Source: Gari tellinella (lineage: Eukaryota > Mollusca > Bivalvia > Cardiida > Psammobiidae). From it: a stretch of 64,000 nucleotides of DNA. Positions 10,999-22,117 of this stretch are shown here, in pieces. Each line of letters begins with the position of its first letter. Within the stretch, counting starts at the first letter, position 1. Position numbers and translations under genes: made by a program. A model generated the notes under the pieces. That model was not told the DNA's origin and searched no databases. It saw only the letters and a program-made list of their open reading frames with translations. The stretch is from contig OV277867.1 of the NCBI GenBank assembly GCA_922989275.2, positions 39,732,070 to 39,796,069 on the forward strand, read 5' to 3'.

Positions 10999-11248
10999 TT
11001 AACTCTTTCCTCCCTAAAACTTTAAATGGACAATTCCAGTTTACATTTTAGTCTAGTCCATTTCTGACTTTTAAGGGTTGTTTTGGTCAATGTTTGGCAT
11101 TGTGACAAACAGTGAAGACCCTGATCAGAGGGCTCCTCTCGGAGCCCTCTGATCTGGGTCTTCACTGTTTGCATAGGACATGTCTACTTTTCACATGTAC
11201 AGTGTTTAAAAGGATGCCTATATGCGGGACTAGGAATCAAAGAGTTAA
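10999..11248 (-). mobile_element. Family A MITE, reverse orientation
   Basis: Starts TTAACTCTTTCCTCCCTAAA and ends GGGACTAGGAATCAAAGAGTTAA cut at TTAA. The hairpin GACCCTGATCAGAGGGCTCC / GGAGCCCTCTGATCTGGGTC is almost perfect. Confidence 0.9.
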
Positions 11249-11279
11249 CACCATTGACATGTTTAAAATATACTCATTA

Positions 11280-11594
11280 CATTTGCTTTACTTTTAGCCT
11301 GCTTTAAGCTACTATCAGATAGGATTTTGAAAATATTCATTTTGGTACATGTGCATGCATGTGTACATTTGAAATATTTTCTACAGTGGAGGAATAAATT
11401 AAATGCTCTAAAAGGCAATTCTATTGGGGAATGGTTAAAGCATATTTTCTTCTACTTTCAGCCTGCTTTAAGCTTCCATCTGGCAGGATATAGGAAATGT
11501 TTCTCATGGGGCATATCAATGACTACATAAAATGGTTCTATTTTCTGTCAAGGAGGAATAAATCAAAGGCCTATCCTTGGGGGTAATGGGTTAA
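11280..11594 (+). repeat. Two right halves of family B MITEs in tandem
   Basis: TTAGCCTGCTTTAAGCTACT near 11298 and TCAGCCTGCTTTAAGCTTCC near 11459 each begin a B right half. The second ends GGGGGTAATGGGTTAA. The left halves are missing from both. Confidence 0.7.
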
Positions 11595-11902
11595 GCAGAC
11601 AGCACCTTCAGTCAACCTAGAGAATATACACCACCCCAGATGGCTCAGGTGTTCCGTCCTAATTTTGCAATACTCAGCCACGACATCTTCGACATCTTCG
11701 TGGTGATGAGAGAATTCAATTACCACCAGCTCTCCATAAACAAACCATCCTATACCCTGTCACATACGTCTTCACAACGGAACTATTCAGACATATACCT
11801 ACACTTTATTACTCTTTTACACAGCCTAATAAGGAAGTAAAATTCTCCAGCAAATCTTCCTGAAATACGGCTTATTCCTCCAAAACATAAATACAGTAAA
11901 AC

Positions 11903-12090
11903 CCAGGGCTCCAGATAAGAGGGAGTTACGGTATCTGAACAAATCAAACATTTTCACTTATACAGCACAAATACCTATAGTGTAACAACTCATTAGAATC
12001 GTCTTGAAGAGACGATTCTAATGAGTAGTGACACCATAGGGTTTCAAGCAGAAATAAAGATTTTAGGTTTTAAATACTCCCCTTATCTGG
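11903..12090 (+). mobile_element. Family E MITE with perfect central hairpin
   Basis: Starts CAGGGCTCCAGATAAGAGGG and ends TACTCCCCTTATCTGG. The core CTCATTAGAATCGTCTTGAA is followed by its complement. Confidence 0.85.
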
Positions 12091-12098
12091 AACAATCA

Positions 12099-12336
12099 TT
12101 AACCCTTTCCCCATAGAAGTGCTTTTTAGCACATTTAATTTATTCATCCACTGAAGAAAATAGTCCCAATTTATACAATTATTAGAAATGTTTTCTATAT
12201 ACTAGCAGATGCTAGCTTAAAGCAGGCTGAGAGTAAAGCAAAATGCGCCTTATGGCGAATTCTGCTTTACTTTCAACCTGCTTTAAATAGTCACCTATTT
12301 TCTAAGCTAGGAACAGGCAATGGGGTAACGGGTTAA
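12099..12336 (-). mobile_element. Family B TTAA MITE
   Basis: Starts TTAACCCTTTCCCCATAGAA and ends AATGGGGTAACGGGTTAA. The hairpin tip is GCGCCTTATGGCG. Confidence 0.88.
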
Positions 12337-12360
12337 AACGAAGGCTTATTGGCATATAAA

Positions 12361-12460
12361 AGACAGGTGGCAGGTTAAAGCAAGGTGACAGTAAAACAGA
12401 AAGCTCCTTAAGGAGCTTTCTGTTTTACTGTCACCTTGCTTTAAGCAGTCACCTGTCATG
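12361..12460. repeat. Family F hairpin without termini
   Basis: AAAGCAAGGTGACAGTAAAA and its complement flank GCTCCTTAAGGAGC. The palindrome is near perfect over about 90 bp. Confidence 0.7.
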
Positions 12461-12518
12461 AGTGTTTACTTTTCCCCTTCAGTTTCTTTTCAGTATTTAG
12501 TCTGTGGCGAGATAGTTG

Positions 12519-12588
12519 CTTCCAGCAGGTTAAATGTAAAGCAGAAAGTTTCTGAATAAGCTTTCAGCCTGCTTCTAGCATCCACCTG
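12519..12588. repeat. G-type hairpin, eroded
   Basis: CAGCAGGTTAAATGTAAAGC pairs weakly with GCTTTCAGCCTGCTTC. Confidence 0.4.
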
Positions 12589-12797
12589 TCAAAATTTAAT
12601 GCAGGGAAACAATTTGGCTATGGGTCTTTACAAGAAGATACAAGCATAAAAAGTCATTTCTATAAGAAATAAATAAAGGCATCAAAAAGTGTTTCAATGA
12701 TGGGGGGTTAATGCTCACTTCCTAAATGAGCTTTCTGCTTTACTTTCACTATGCTTTAAACCAAAAGCAGTCTTTCACACCAGAAATGAGTCTTCGT

Positions 12798-13047
12798 TTA
12801 ACCCGTTATCCCATAGCCTGTTTCGAATATTGAATATAGGTGGCCACTTAAAGCAGGTTGAAAGTAAAGCAGAATGTGCCTTAAGGCACATTCTGCTTTA
12901 CTTTAGGCCTGCTTTAAGCTATCATCTGCTAGAATATAGAGAATATTTCTTATGCTGCATAATCATGACTATAAATTGGAACTATTTTTTTCAGTGGACG
13001 AATAATTTATAGTCGTAAAAAGGCGTATTTATAGGGTAATGGTTTAA
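12798..13047 (+). mobile_element. Family B TTAA MITE
   Basis: Starts TTAACCCGTTATCCCATAGC and ends ATTTATAGGGTAATGGTTTAA. The hairpin tip is AATGTGCCTTAAGGCACATT. Confidence 0.9.
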
Positions 13048-13164
13048 TGCTCAATTCATTTAGAAAAAGATCTGTTGATTGTTTAAAGAGATGTCAGCTT
13101 AATCCAGAATAAGCAAGAGTTGTCAGAAGACAACAAAGCTAGCCGGAATTTCGTAACTTAAAAG

Positions 13165-13470
13165 CAGAGACTGAGGTCAAGGTCAAGGTCAAGGTCACAG
13201 GGGTCTCAATCGGCACAAGGATGGAAAGGTCTTGTCACAAAGTATGTATGCTGCAAGTATGAAAACTGTGGGTCAAAAGGTAAAGTAGTTGTGAGCACTT
13301 TTCAAAACTTAAACACATACCCAGATGCAAAAGTCAAGGTCACAAAGGTCAAAATTTTCACATGGATTGAAGGGTATGTGTGTTCAAAATATGAAAGCTG
13401 TAGGTCAAAGGGCATAGAAGTTGCAAACACTTTCTTGAAACTGGTAACTCAATATGCAAAGGGAATGGAA
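13165..13470 (+). repeat. AGGTCA-rich dispersed repeat
   Basis: Four head-to-tail AGGTCA hexamers lie at 13174-13197. The region also holds two diverged units containing AAGGTCACA, a 'GCATGGATTGAAGGG'-type middle and TGTGGGTCAAAGG. Similar sequence recurs near 49060-49740. Confidence 0.6.
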
Positions 13471-13775
13471 ACATCAATGACTTGGTGACATTATTAAGCT
13501 CTACAGCGAGTTAAAATTAGCAGAAAATCCTAACTGAGCTTTCTGCTTAGTAGCCATAACAGAAGAGTTTACAATCAATGAAACGAACATGCAATCCTAA
13601 AACATTGTACCCAAGGAAATGTGTACAGTACTCCCATCAAATGGTCATAATACTACAGTACTCCCTCCCCACAACGACTCTCTGAACAACGATTCCCTCC
13701 TTCCAACAACGCTTGCCGCTGTTCCCTAAACAAGGCAATTATGTCCAACCTTCCTGCGACTGCAATATCTTCTGC

Positions 13776-14028
13776 TTAACCCTTTACCTGATAGCCTGTT
13801 TCTAGTATTGAAGATAGATGACTTCTTAAAGCAGGTTGAAAGTAAAGCAGAATGCGCCTTAAGGCGCATTCTGCTTTACTTTCAGCCTGCTTTAAGCTTT
13901 CATTTGCTAGAATATAAAAAAATATTCCCTATAATATAAAGTCTTGACTGATAAAATTGGAACTATTTTCTTCAGCGGAGGAATAAATTATATTCGCTAA
14001 AAGGCGCTTCTATGGGGGAAAGGGTTAA
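13776..14028 (+). mobile_element. Family B TTAA MITE nested in D
   Basis: Starts TTAACCCTTTACCTGATAGC and ends CTATGGGGGAAAGGGTTAA. It occupies the TTAA of CTGCTTAAA in D. The hairpin tip is GCGCCTTAAGGCGC. Confidence 0.92.
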
Positions 14029-14126
14029 AGTTGTTTTCTGTTGTTTTTCTCAGTTCAGTGAGTCACATATTGGAAACTTTGACAGAAAACAACAAAATGA
14101 CCAGTGACAAACAACCTGAGTCCAGA

Positions 14127-14374
14127 TCTGGGGCCCGTTTCATAAAACTTCTTAAGACAAATTTTGTCGTAAGTCAAATTATAAAAGTATCAGTTTCTTT
14201 TTATTTCTCCATCTTATCCTGTCTTGTGACATCTTTTTGGAATCGTCTTGAAAAGACGATTCCAAAAAGATGTCACAAGACATGATTAGCTAGAGAAATA
14301 AGAGATTAAATGTATTTTAAAGTTTTGACTTACGACACCATTTGTCGTAAGATGTTTTATGAAACGGGCCCCAG
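14127..14374. mobile_element. Family I MITE nested in the D hairpin
   Basis: The terminal inverted repeats are CTGGGGCCCGTTTCATAAAA and TTTTATGAAACGGGCCCCAG. Inside is a perfect palindrome, CATCTTTTTGGAATCGTCTT and its complement. The flanks suggest a short AT or AGAT duplication. Confidence 0.85.
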
Positions 14375-14637
14375 ATGCTGCACACTGGATTCAATCTGTT
14401 TGCAAATGTAAGCCAATTTCCCTCCCAACAACACACACTCTTTTGCCTCCCATCGGATGTGTTTGTAGAGAGGGGGCACTGTACACCCAAACAAATTACT
14501 AGTCACATTATACTGACCAATTATAATTTGATAGACAACAATAGAAAACTTGGTGATTACAAACATTATACTTTATTTCCCAGGGGGAAAGTGTCATTTG
14601 ACAGCTAGAGATTGATTACTTCATGGCAACTATTAAC

Positions 14638-15009
14638 TACAGCGTTCCCTCTCTACAACGGCCCTCCCAACAACGACTCCCTCTTTACAACGACCCTTGT
14701 CTCAGTTCCCAAAACCGGACAATTATGACTAACACTTTAACTGCTGCAATGTCGTCTGCTTAAAATTGTCGTCTGCTGTTTTTCTTTAAATTAACTATAA
14801 GTGGAAATTTTGATAGAATAAATATAAGTATGAGTGACAAACAGCTTGAATCCAGATCAGACGCCGCTTTACGCGGCGTCTGATCTGGATTCAAGCTGTT
14901 TGCAAACGTAAGCCAAATCTTTATTTTCCCTCTCTACAACGACTCCCTCCGAAGAACACACACAATCTGCGTCTCCCACAAGATGTCATTGTAGAGAGGA
15001 AGCACTGTA
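14638..15009 (+). mobile_element. Family D MITE, complete
   Basis: The ends TACAGCGTTCCCTCTCTACA and TTGTAGAGAGGAAGCACTGTA (last 2 bp TA) are inverted repeats. The hairpin ACAGCTTGAATCCAGATCAG / CTGATCTGGATTCAAGCTGT has tip GACGCCGCTTTACGCGGCGTC. It is the best reference copy of D. Confidence 0.9.
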
Positions 15010-15141
15010 TACTACAGTCAATTTTACATATGACTTGAAGCCCACTAGCTTTGTCCTACAGTAACTGTTTATTTGTAATACTAGAACTAACATACATAAG
15101 CTACGTTTTTACTTTCAAATACAGGACAGTTTTTGGTATAT

Positions 15142-15352
15142 TTAACTCTTTCTCCACTAGAACTTTTAATGAACAATTCCAGTTTCCAATTTAGCCAAGT
15201 CCATTTTTGACTATTTGGGCGTGTTTTAACAATTTAATCATAAAATAACAAATGGTGCAGATTCTGTGTCCACACTGTTTGCCTAGGAAAAGCATTTTCT
15301 TCATAAGTACACTGTTTCTAAATGAAGGGTACACTCGTTGCCAGAGGGTTGA
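15142..15352 (-). mobile_element. Family A variant, degenerate
   Basis: Starts TTAACTCTTTCTCCACTAGA and ends GCCAGAGGGTTGA. The hairpin is collapsed to one arm (GTCCACACTGTTTGCC). Confidence 0.65.
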
Positions 15353-15672
15353 ATTATTTAAGCTAGCCTGAATTATCCCAACTCCACTGTATGTCATATC
15401 GTTACCTTGACAATAGCTTTTGTCATTGATAGATTAGCCAGTGAAACTATCCCTTCATACATCATGAAATTAAGCATAAAATGAGAATAGACGTATCATA
15501 AAATTACATTAACTTAATGTCTGTCTATATTCATCGGATTTATGTTCCTTAGGGGGAAAAACTCTTGAATATCTACTCAAAAAGTCTAGCATATGTAATT
15601 AAGGACCATTCCAGCATTGAAGAGTAAGTCAACCAAATTACATCCAATCAAAAGGGCAGCTTGTGTTTCTGT

Positions 15673-15918
15673 TTAACCCTTTGAACCCTAGTCCCGCATA
15701 TTGGCGTCCTTTTCAAACAGTGTACATGTGAATAGTTCACTTGTCCTGTGCAAACAGTGAAGACCCAGATCAGAGGGCTCCGAAAGGAGCCCTCTGATCA
15801 GGGTCCTCACTGTTTGCCATAATGCCAAACATTGACAAACCCTTAAAAGTCAGAAATGGACTAGACAAAAATGGAAACTTGAATTGCCCATTGAAAGTTT
15901 CAGGGAGGAAAGGGTTAA
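15673..15918 (+). mobile_element. Family A TTAA MITE
   Basis: Starts TTAACCCTTTGAACCCTAGT and ends TCAGGGAGGAAAGGGTTAA. The hairpin tip is GGGCTCCGAAAGGAGCCC. Confidence 0.92.
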
Positions 15919-15969
15919 CTGTTCCAACACCATGGACCTGTTTAAATATACCCATTATATTTGCAAATA

Positions 15970-16060
15970 GCGAAGAGACGATTCAAATGAGTGGTCACAA
16001 CATAAGGTTTGGTGACAAAAAATTATTTGAACTACCCACCTTATCTGCATCTCTGGATAC
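15970..16060 (+). mobile_element. Family E fragment
   Basis: CGAAGAGACGATTCAAATGA and TACCCACCTTATCTGCATCT match the right half of E. Confidence 0.55.
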
Positions 16061-16127
16061 AGGGCTACCATAAGTTGATCATAAAAATCCTAAGATTTCA
16101 AATTTTCAGACACAATTTTACAAACCG

Positions 16128-16277
16128 TACCTTTACCCTATTTAGCCTATTTCTTGTTTTGAAGATAAATGAATGCTTAAAACAAGTTGAAAATAAAGCA
16201 GAATGCGCCTTATAGGGCGCATTCTGCTTTACTTTCAGCCTGTTTTAAGCTTCGATCTGCTAGGATAAAAATCCGAA
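16128..16277 (+). mobile_element. Family B, left part only
   Basis: Full hairpin with tip GCGCCTTATAGGGCGC. The right terminal part is absent after CTGCTAGGATAAAAATCC. Confidence 0.7.
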
Positions 16278-17084
16278 TACTTAGGAAAAATCCGGAGAAA
16301 TGGCAGCCCTGTGGATATCTAACTTTTCAAGAGCTCTGGATGCACCAATACTAATTGACAACAAACCCTTGCAATAAATGCAATACAAATATCAACATGA
16401 GGCTTAATGGATGTATAAATGATGCAAATGAGTGTACTCAAGGTCCATTATTATGTAAGAGGGGGGCTGAATTTTCAAACTTTAAATGAGAGGTGAGTTT
16501 ACGTCTGGAAAGCCTAGGCATACTCCTGACTGTGATAGCTTATCTAGCCACTGACAACACTGGTCCAAACAATCCACCCACACCTACAGCTGCAATACTT
16601 CACGTCAGGTCATGTTGCTCTCTTCCAAACATCTACTAGTAGAAGACAGCAATTCTGTGGATGTCAAAGTTTGCCTGTTCTTGATTTTCCAATTCTTTTT
16701 GAGGAACAGAGTTTAAATGAAAACTTAACATTGGAGCTAAATCATTCCATCCTTGCCAATGGTAGAACGGCATCACCTAAGGCTCCATTATGCTCCTCTT
16801 CAACAAGTGAAAACAACAATTTTTTTGGACACTTTTTGACACATAGGCGAACAGAGCATGGTTTGAGACTTTAAGCTCTTTTAGAGGGGAAAAAGTTCCA
16901 CTGTTTAAACAATTAAGTGTTTACTCCAGATAGTTGACAGCCAAAACAGGCTGAATGTAAAGCAAAAAGCTCTCAAACAGGGTTGGGAAGCCAAAAAGTC
17001 CTATGGAGTCCTGACACAGTTAAATGTAGGACAACAGCAATGCAGAATTAAGGAATGTCAGCCTTTCATCAGCTAGCAAAACAT
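16278..17084. other. Mostly unclassified sequence
   Basis: No convincing exon or element. A partial G-type arm occurs near 16940. Short open frames here show no recognisable protein. Confidence 0.4.
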
Positions 17085-17268
17085 TTAACTCTTCCAATAC
17101 CTGTTTGAAATATACTAGTTGCATTTGCATAGGGTCTACACTGTTTTTTAAATTAAGGCAACATTTACTAAACTACCCAGAATTGACTGGTTCATGTTTT
17201 GGTTACTGAAAAGATACACAAGGGAACATAATAACACACAAGAGTTAATTAGTGTTGAACAGAGTTAA
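17085..17268 (-). mobile_element. Family H MITE, hairpin half lost
   Basis: TTAA at both ends. It contains AGGGTCTACACTG, AACTACCCAGAATTGACTGG and ACAAGGGAACATAATAAC in reverse H order. Confidence 0.72.
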
Positions 17269-17475
17269 AATATTCCTAGAACCAGTTTATCATTTGCAGC
17301 GAGTTGAGGAACAGGAAAACTGTTTGGGGAAAAATTTACAGATACACAACAAAATCCATCTTATTCTGCATCACTGTTTTTTCTTCCACTAATTAAGATG
17401 CATAGTTTTTGCTCAGTATGAAAAGAGATTTTTACGAAAAATTTCAAGTCAAACATGCATGTGCAGAGCAATCTT

Positions 17476-17706
17476 TTACTCTTTCAACACTAAGTAACTC
17501 CTGTGGGTTAATAAGTTCCCTTGTCGATCATTTTAGTTACCAAAACATGAACCAGTCTGTTTGGAATTCGGGTTAGTTTAATGAATACTGGTCTAAATTA
17601 GCAAAGAGTGTAAACCCTGATCAGAGGGCTCCTATAAGAGCCCTCTGATCTGGGTCTACCATGTAACAAGTATATTAGTTATATTTTTAATTAGTAGATT
17701 AGTCCA
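17476..17706 (+). mobile_element. Family H MITE
   Basis: Starts TTTTACTCTTTCAACACTAA. The hairpin is AAACCCTGATCAGAGGGCTC / GAGCCCTCTGATCTGGGTCT, and the right end is decayed. Confidence 0.75.
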
Positions 17707-18012
17707 GTGGCAGCCTAATGCAGAGTGCAGGTAATGCAGAAAATTTATTTGTCCACTTTCTGCTTTATTTTCAGCCTGCTAAGTTAAGCATTTTTCAAAA
17801 ATGAAAGGTTTAAAATGTGAGCAGCTAAGAACAGATCCATTCCAGCAAACAGTGTTTGATCTCCCATTTGTCATCTTGTTCAGCAGCAATAAATGAGCTA
17901 CATGCGTACTAGGAAAACAACAGAGGACATTGAATGTTACTGCAGTCGAGCTGAGAACTGCAAAATTCCATTAAAGACAAGAACTAAGCAATGCAGAAAC
18001 TGCAGTGTCTAC

Positions 18013-19411
18013 TTAACCCATTACCACATACAGTCAAATACCGTTACCTCGATATTCGATACGTCGATACTCCGCTTACGTGGATATTTTTCGCCGGTCC
18101 CGGCGAATTCCTTCTTTATCTATATAGTAAACCCCTCATTTGCTCGATATTGTTTCGTCGATATTATCGGTTAAGTCGATGTAATTTTTCAGAACCATAG
18201 CAATTTTCTCACCCTTACATCGATATCTGCTTCACCGTGACCGCATATCGCACATTCGGCAAACATTGAATGGAGGTGCAAAAATGGCTCTCGGCCACCG
18301 TGACTGATTGTAGCACCGATGTGTGAACATGTCCGAAACTGCACGAAAGATAATCCCATCTCAATTGCACTGGATCAATATTATTAATGAATTCCTGAAT
18401 AACTTTGGTTACGAGGTTTGCGTACATATTTTCGATGACGATTCTGTCAAGCCTGAGTCAATTATGGCCGTGCTGTTTAAATCAGACTACAGAATTCTTT
18501 GTAGTGCAGACTGAAGGTGTCGTACAGCGAATTAGTGTAGCGAGATCAAACGAAAGTTACATTTCATTTCTGATTTATTTTTATCTTAGTCAGTTCAAAC
18601 ACGCCACTTCTGTTTGAAACGCCAAAATAATTTGCCGTCGTTTCGAAGTCAGACATACCCTTTTGAAAATTAAACATGTAAACAACTAATACGCTTCCAG
18701 AGGTTAAGCGTCACCGGAAGTGTAAACAGTTCACTGTGTTTGTGTGATGAAATGTGTAGACCTAATTTTATGTTATAAAAATTTTGTTAGCACCCATGCG
18801 CTGGATGTTTATGCTGATGAAATCAGGTAGATCTACCAAATGTATTAAAATACGAAAATTGTTTACTCGCTCCTGCATATCATGTCTAATAGACGCGTAG
18901 ATTCTCTACTTTTAAAAATACTGACCACATTCATCAAGTTGAAAAATATGTCAGAGAGTTGAAGATTTTGTCAGATTCTACTTGCCTATGCATTTATTTT
19001 AAATTACCAATCATATAACTGTCAATAAACACTAGGATCGAGTAAAACCTTAAAACTTCGATATGACGATACAGATCTCAAATGAGAAACTCCCATTAGC
19101 TCGAACATTGGATACGTCGATATTTTTTCACGGTCCGTTGAACTTCGAGGTAACGGTATTCGACTGTAAATACGATTTTTTACGCCTCTTATTTATCCCT
19201 ACACTGAAGAAAATAGTTCCAATTTATAAAGTTGAGAATATTTAACATTAGAAATTATTTCCATATTGTAGCAGCTGGTAGCTTAAAGCAGGCTGAAAGT
19301 AAAGCAGAATGTGCCTTATAGGCACATTCTGCTTTACTTTCAACCTGCTTTAAGTGGTCATCTAGCTAGCTGTCTTTAAAACTAGAAACAGGCTATGGGG
19401 TAATGGGTTAA
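18013..19411 (-). mobile_element. Family B TTAA MITE split by element J
   Basis: The left 18 bp (TTAACCCATTACCACATA) lie at 18013-18030 and the remainder from 19167 to TTAA at 19408. Removing J restores ...CCACATAAATACG, matching other B copies. The hairpin tip is TGTGCCTTATAGGCACA. Confidence 0.93.
18031..19166. mobile_element. Element J, pogo/Tigger-like DNA transposon, non-autonomous
   Basis: 1136 bp with terminal inverted repeats CAGTCAAATACCGTTACCTC and GAGGTAACGGTATTCGACTG, flanked by TA on both sides inside a B MITE. CAGT termini and TA duplications are typical of pogo/Tigger elements. Short frames inside (for example 18323-18514) give no recognisable transposase, so it is probably an internally deleted derivative. 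CG is relatively frequent compared with the flanks, consistent with recent arrival. Confidence 0.85.
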
Positions 19412-19605
19412 CCCACTGAACACTAGTGGCATGTCATTTACAAACAGTGTACCTGTGAAGAGTGCATTTGTCATATGCAAACAGTGTAGACCCTGTTCAG
19501 GGGCTCCTATACTCTGGTCAGGGCCTGCACTCTTTTTCCTTTTAAAATATAGTGTAGAAACACTATAAATAGGGGGAAATGAACTATATATAGGCTAAAT
19601 TTTAA
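19408..19605 (+). mobile_element. Family A variant sharing TTAA with the preceding B
   Basis: Starts TTAACCCACTGAACACTAGT and has a decayed hairpin, GTAGACCCTGTTCAGGGGCT. It ends where the next TTAA element starts. Confidence 0.7.
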
Positions 19606-19799
19606 CTCTTTGCATGCTGGGCAATGTTCCCGTCTGCAACAATAAATTGTCATCTGCAATTGTTCTTAAATTGATATTTCTAACTGTTTGGATCATGATT
19701 AGATGTTGCGTTACACAGTATCTCATCTGGATCCAAACTGTTTACAAAGGTAATCACTGTGACAATCATATTGGCTGCGAGAATGGTTTACAAGCGTTA
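19602..19799 (+). mobile_element. Family C MITE, right end decayed
   Basis: Starts TTAACTCTTTGCATGCTGGG. The hairpin arms are AACTGTTTGGATCATGATTA and ATCTCATCTGGATCCAAACT. Confidence 0.75.
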
Positions 19800-19946
19800 A
19801 TTGGAAACTGAAGGAGTCCTCTTATCTGAGTCTCTACTGTTTGTATGGGACAAACTCCAGATACAAATTATTTGACACTCAACTTGAGCTTCCATTGCAA
19901 TAAGGAAGGACTTTTCTAATGTGAAGAAGATGAACTGAATTTCTTA

Positions 19947-20159
19947 TTAACCCTTTGCCTGCTGGTCGCGACTTTATTGATTTTTGCAAACAGTTTAGAT
20001 CCAGATCAGACACCGTGTTACGCGGTGTCTGATCTGGATCCAAACTGTTTGACACTCTTCTTTAGCTTTCTTTACTTAAAAAATGTATAAATCAAAATTT
20101 AACAAACTTTGCAGACGACAATTTCGAAGCAGACGACATCGCCGCAGGATAAGGGTTAA
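19947..20159 (+). mobile_element. Family C variant TTAA MITE, complete
   Basis: Starts TTAACCCTTTGCCTGCTGGT and ends GCCGCAGGATAAGGGTTAA. The hairpin AACAGTTTAGATCCAGATCA / TGATCTGGATCCAAACTGTT has tip GACACCGTGTTACGCGGTGTC. Confidence 0.88.
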
Positions 20160-20280
20160 GAAAACTTATTAAGCTCACTTAAGCTGAACTTATCGGTATT
20201 TCAAAATTAAATCATGGTTAAAATATGGGCAAATCTTAACATCAATTCCAGTTATCAATGTTCAACTGTAACGTTAACTG

Positions 20281-20437
20281 TTAAGCGACATCTGATCTGG
20301 ATCCAATCTGTTTGACACTCGTCTGTAGGTTTCTTTAATCAAAAAATGTATCAATCTAAAGTATCAAATTCTGCAGACAACAATTTCAAAGCAGACGACA
20401 ATTTCAAAGCAGACGACTTTGCAGCAGAATAAGGGTT
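20281..20437 (+). mobile_element. Right half of a family C variant
   Basis: Begins inside a hairpin arm (CATCTGATCTGGATCCAATC) and ends AGCAGAATAAGGGTTGA. It contains a local tandem copy of AATTTCAAAGCAGACGAC. Confidence 0.65.
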
Positions 20438-20503
20438 GAAAAAGACAGCATGAGTTCCTCCATCCATTTCATATTTTTACCAGTAATTCATATGTAAAGA
20501 AAA

Positions 20504-20716
20504 TACAGTAAAACCTCTCTATTACAACCACTAAATAGTGTTTATTATTAGACGTTTATTACAAACGACTGCTTAAATCAAGGTGACAGTAAAACAGAAA
20601 GCTCCTATAGGAGCTTTCTGTTTTACTGTCACCTTGCTTTAAGCTGTCACCTGCCTTTTATGCATTCAATTAGCCCTTAATTGTTTTAGTGGTTGTAACA
20701 AAGAGATTTCAATGTA
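20504..20716. mobile_element. Family F MITE, complete
   Basis: Starts TACAGTAAAACCTCTCTATT and ends AAAGAGATTTCAATGTA. The hairpin AAGGTGACAGTAAAACAGAA is perfect around GCTCCTATAGGAGC. Confidence 0.9.
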
Positions 20717-20896
20717 AGTTAAAATCTAGTACTTTGCTTAAAACAGGTTTGATGAATAAATTTTCTAGTTTTTAGCCGTATGTGTCTGGGTCATGATGTC
20801 AAATTACATAAATATGCAGGTCTTGAATATATGACAATTTTTTTATCGCCTAGCAACATTTTCTGCAAAATTTCAATTATTACAGTCAAACTTGTA

Positions 20897-21146
20897 TTAA
20901 CTCTTTGAACCCTAGTCACGCATATATGCATCATTTGCAACAGTAAACCTGTGAGGAGTACACTTGTCCTATGCAAACAGTGTAGACCATGATCAAAGGG
21001 CTCCTTAAGGAGCCCTCTTTTCAGGGTCTACACTGTTTGTCATTTTGACATATATTGTAAAAATCATACCTAAATAGTCAAAAATGAACTAGACTTATTT
21101 TGAAATTAGAATTGTCCATTAAAAGTTTCAGGGGTGAATGAGTTAA
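20897..21146 (+). mobile_element. Family A variant TTAA MITE
   Basis: Starts TTAACTCTTTGAACCCTAGT and ends TCAGGGGTGAATGAGTTAA. The hairpin is GTGTAGACCATGATCAAAGG / CCCTCTTTTCAGGGTCTACAC (read to 20 bp). Confidence 0.88.
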
Positions 21147-21217
21147 GCAGATATTTTTTGCACAAGAATGCAGATCTTGTAACCATTCTCCTACTATAAG
21201 CTTATATTAATGTTTTT

Positions 21218-21475
21218 TTAACCCATTACCCCATAGCCTGTTTCTAGAATTGAAGATAAATAAGGTGACTACTAAAAGCAGGTTGAAAATAAAGCAAAAT
21301 GCACCATAAGGCACATTCTGCTTTACTTTCAGCCTGCTTTAAGCTATAATCTGTAAAAATAGAAAATAGCCAATATTTTTCATAGTTCATATTCATGGCT
21401 GTATAAAAGCATGACTTTCTTAAGGAAGAATAAATCAAAGGTGTTAAAAGGTGTATTTATGGGGTAATGGGTTAA
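21218..21475 (+). mobile_element. Family B TTAA MITE
   Basis: The ends TTAACCCATTACCCCATAGC and TTATGGGGTAATGGGTTAA are near-perfect inverted repeats. One hairpin arm has mutated (AAAATAAAGCAAAATGCACC). Confidence 0.92.
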
Positions 21476-21651
21476 AAACAGTGTTACAGTATAAACCAAG
21501 ATCAGACAACTCATGCTGTTTCCTTATTTGATCTGTTTTACATGAATCTATAATTACTCTTTCTTTGGGGAAAATTCCAGAATTTCATTGGCCAATGTGA
21601 TAGTTCTGATGAAAGTTGTTTACAGTGGGCAAAGTTTTAAAAATTGAATTA

Positions 21652-21813
21652 TTTTGCTTTACTTTCAGCCTGCTTTAAGCTACCATCTCCTAGGCTACAT
21701 GGAATATTTCTTATGGTGCTGTATATTCATGGAAGTATAAAAAGGAACTATTTTCTTAAGTGGAGGAATAACTGAAATGCATAAAAATGCACATCTATGG
21801 AGTTAAGGTTTAG
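21652..21813 (+). mobile_element. Right half of a family B MITE
   Basis: Starts in the hairpin arm (CTTTACTTTCAGCCTGCTTT) and runs to CTATGGAGTTAAGG. Confidence 0.65.
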
Positions 21814-21868
21814 AGCAGACATTTGGGTTTTTGTATCTGAAATCACTTCTTATCTGATGCAAGCAAGG

Positions 21869-22117
21869 TTAACCCTTTACCCCATAGCCTGTTTCTAGTA
21901 TTGAAGATAGGTGACCACTTAAAGCAGGTTGAAAGTAAAGCAGAATGCGCCTTAAGGCGCATTCTGCTTTACTTTCAGCCTGCTTTAAGCTTCCATGTGC
22001 TAGAATATAGAAAATATTCCATATACTTATTCATGACTGATTACATGGGAACTATTTTCTTCAGCGGATGAACAAATCATATCCGCTAAAAGGAGCTTCT
22101 ATGGGGGAAAGGGTTAA
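21869..22117 (+). mobile_element. Family B TTAA MITE, well preserved
   Basis: Starts TTAACCCTTTACCCCATAGC and ends CTATGGGGGAAAGGGTTAA. The hairpin is perfect with tip GCGCCTTAAGGCGC. Confidence 0.93.

Larger units (their letters stand above)
13654..14483 (+). mobile_element. Family D MITE interrupted by a family B and a family I element
   Basis: The left end is TACAGTACTCCCTCCCCACA and the right end GTAGAGAGGGGGCACTGTA, with TA at both borders. The D body resumes on each side of the two inserts (13776-14028 and about 14127-14374). The nearby intact D at 14638 serves as the reference. Confidence 0.82.

Noticed and set aside
18323..18617. Possible transposase remnant inside J
   Set aside because: Two short overlapping frames show no DDE-type spacing or DNA-binding motif that I can support.
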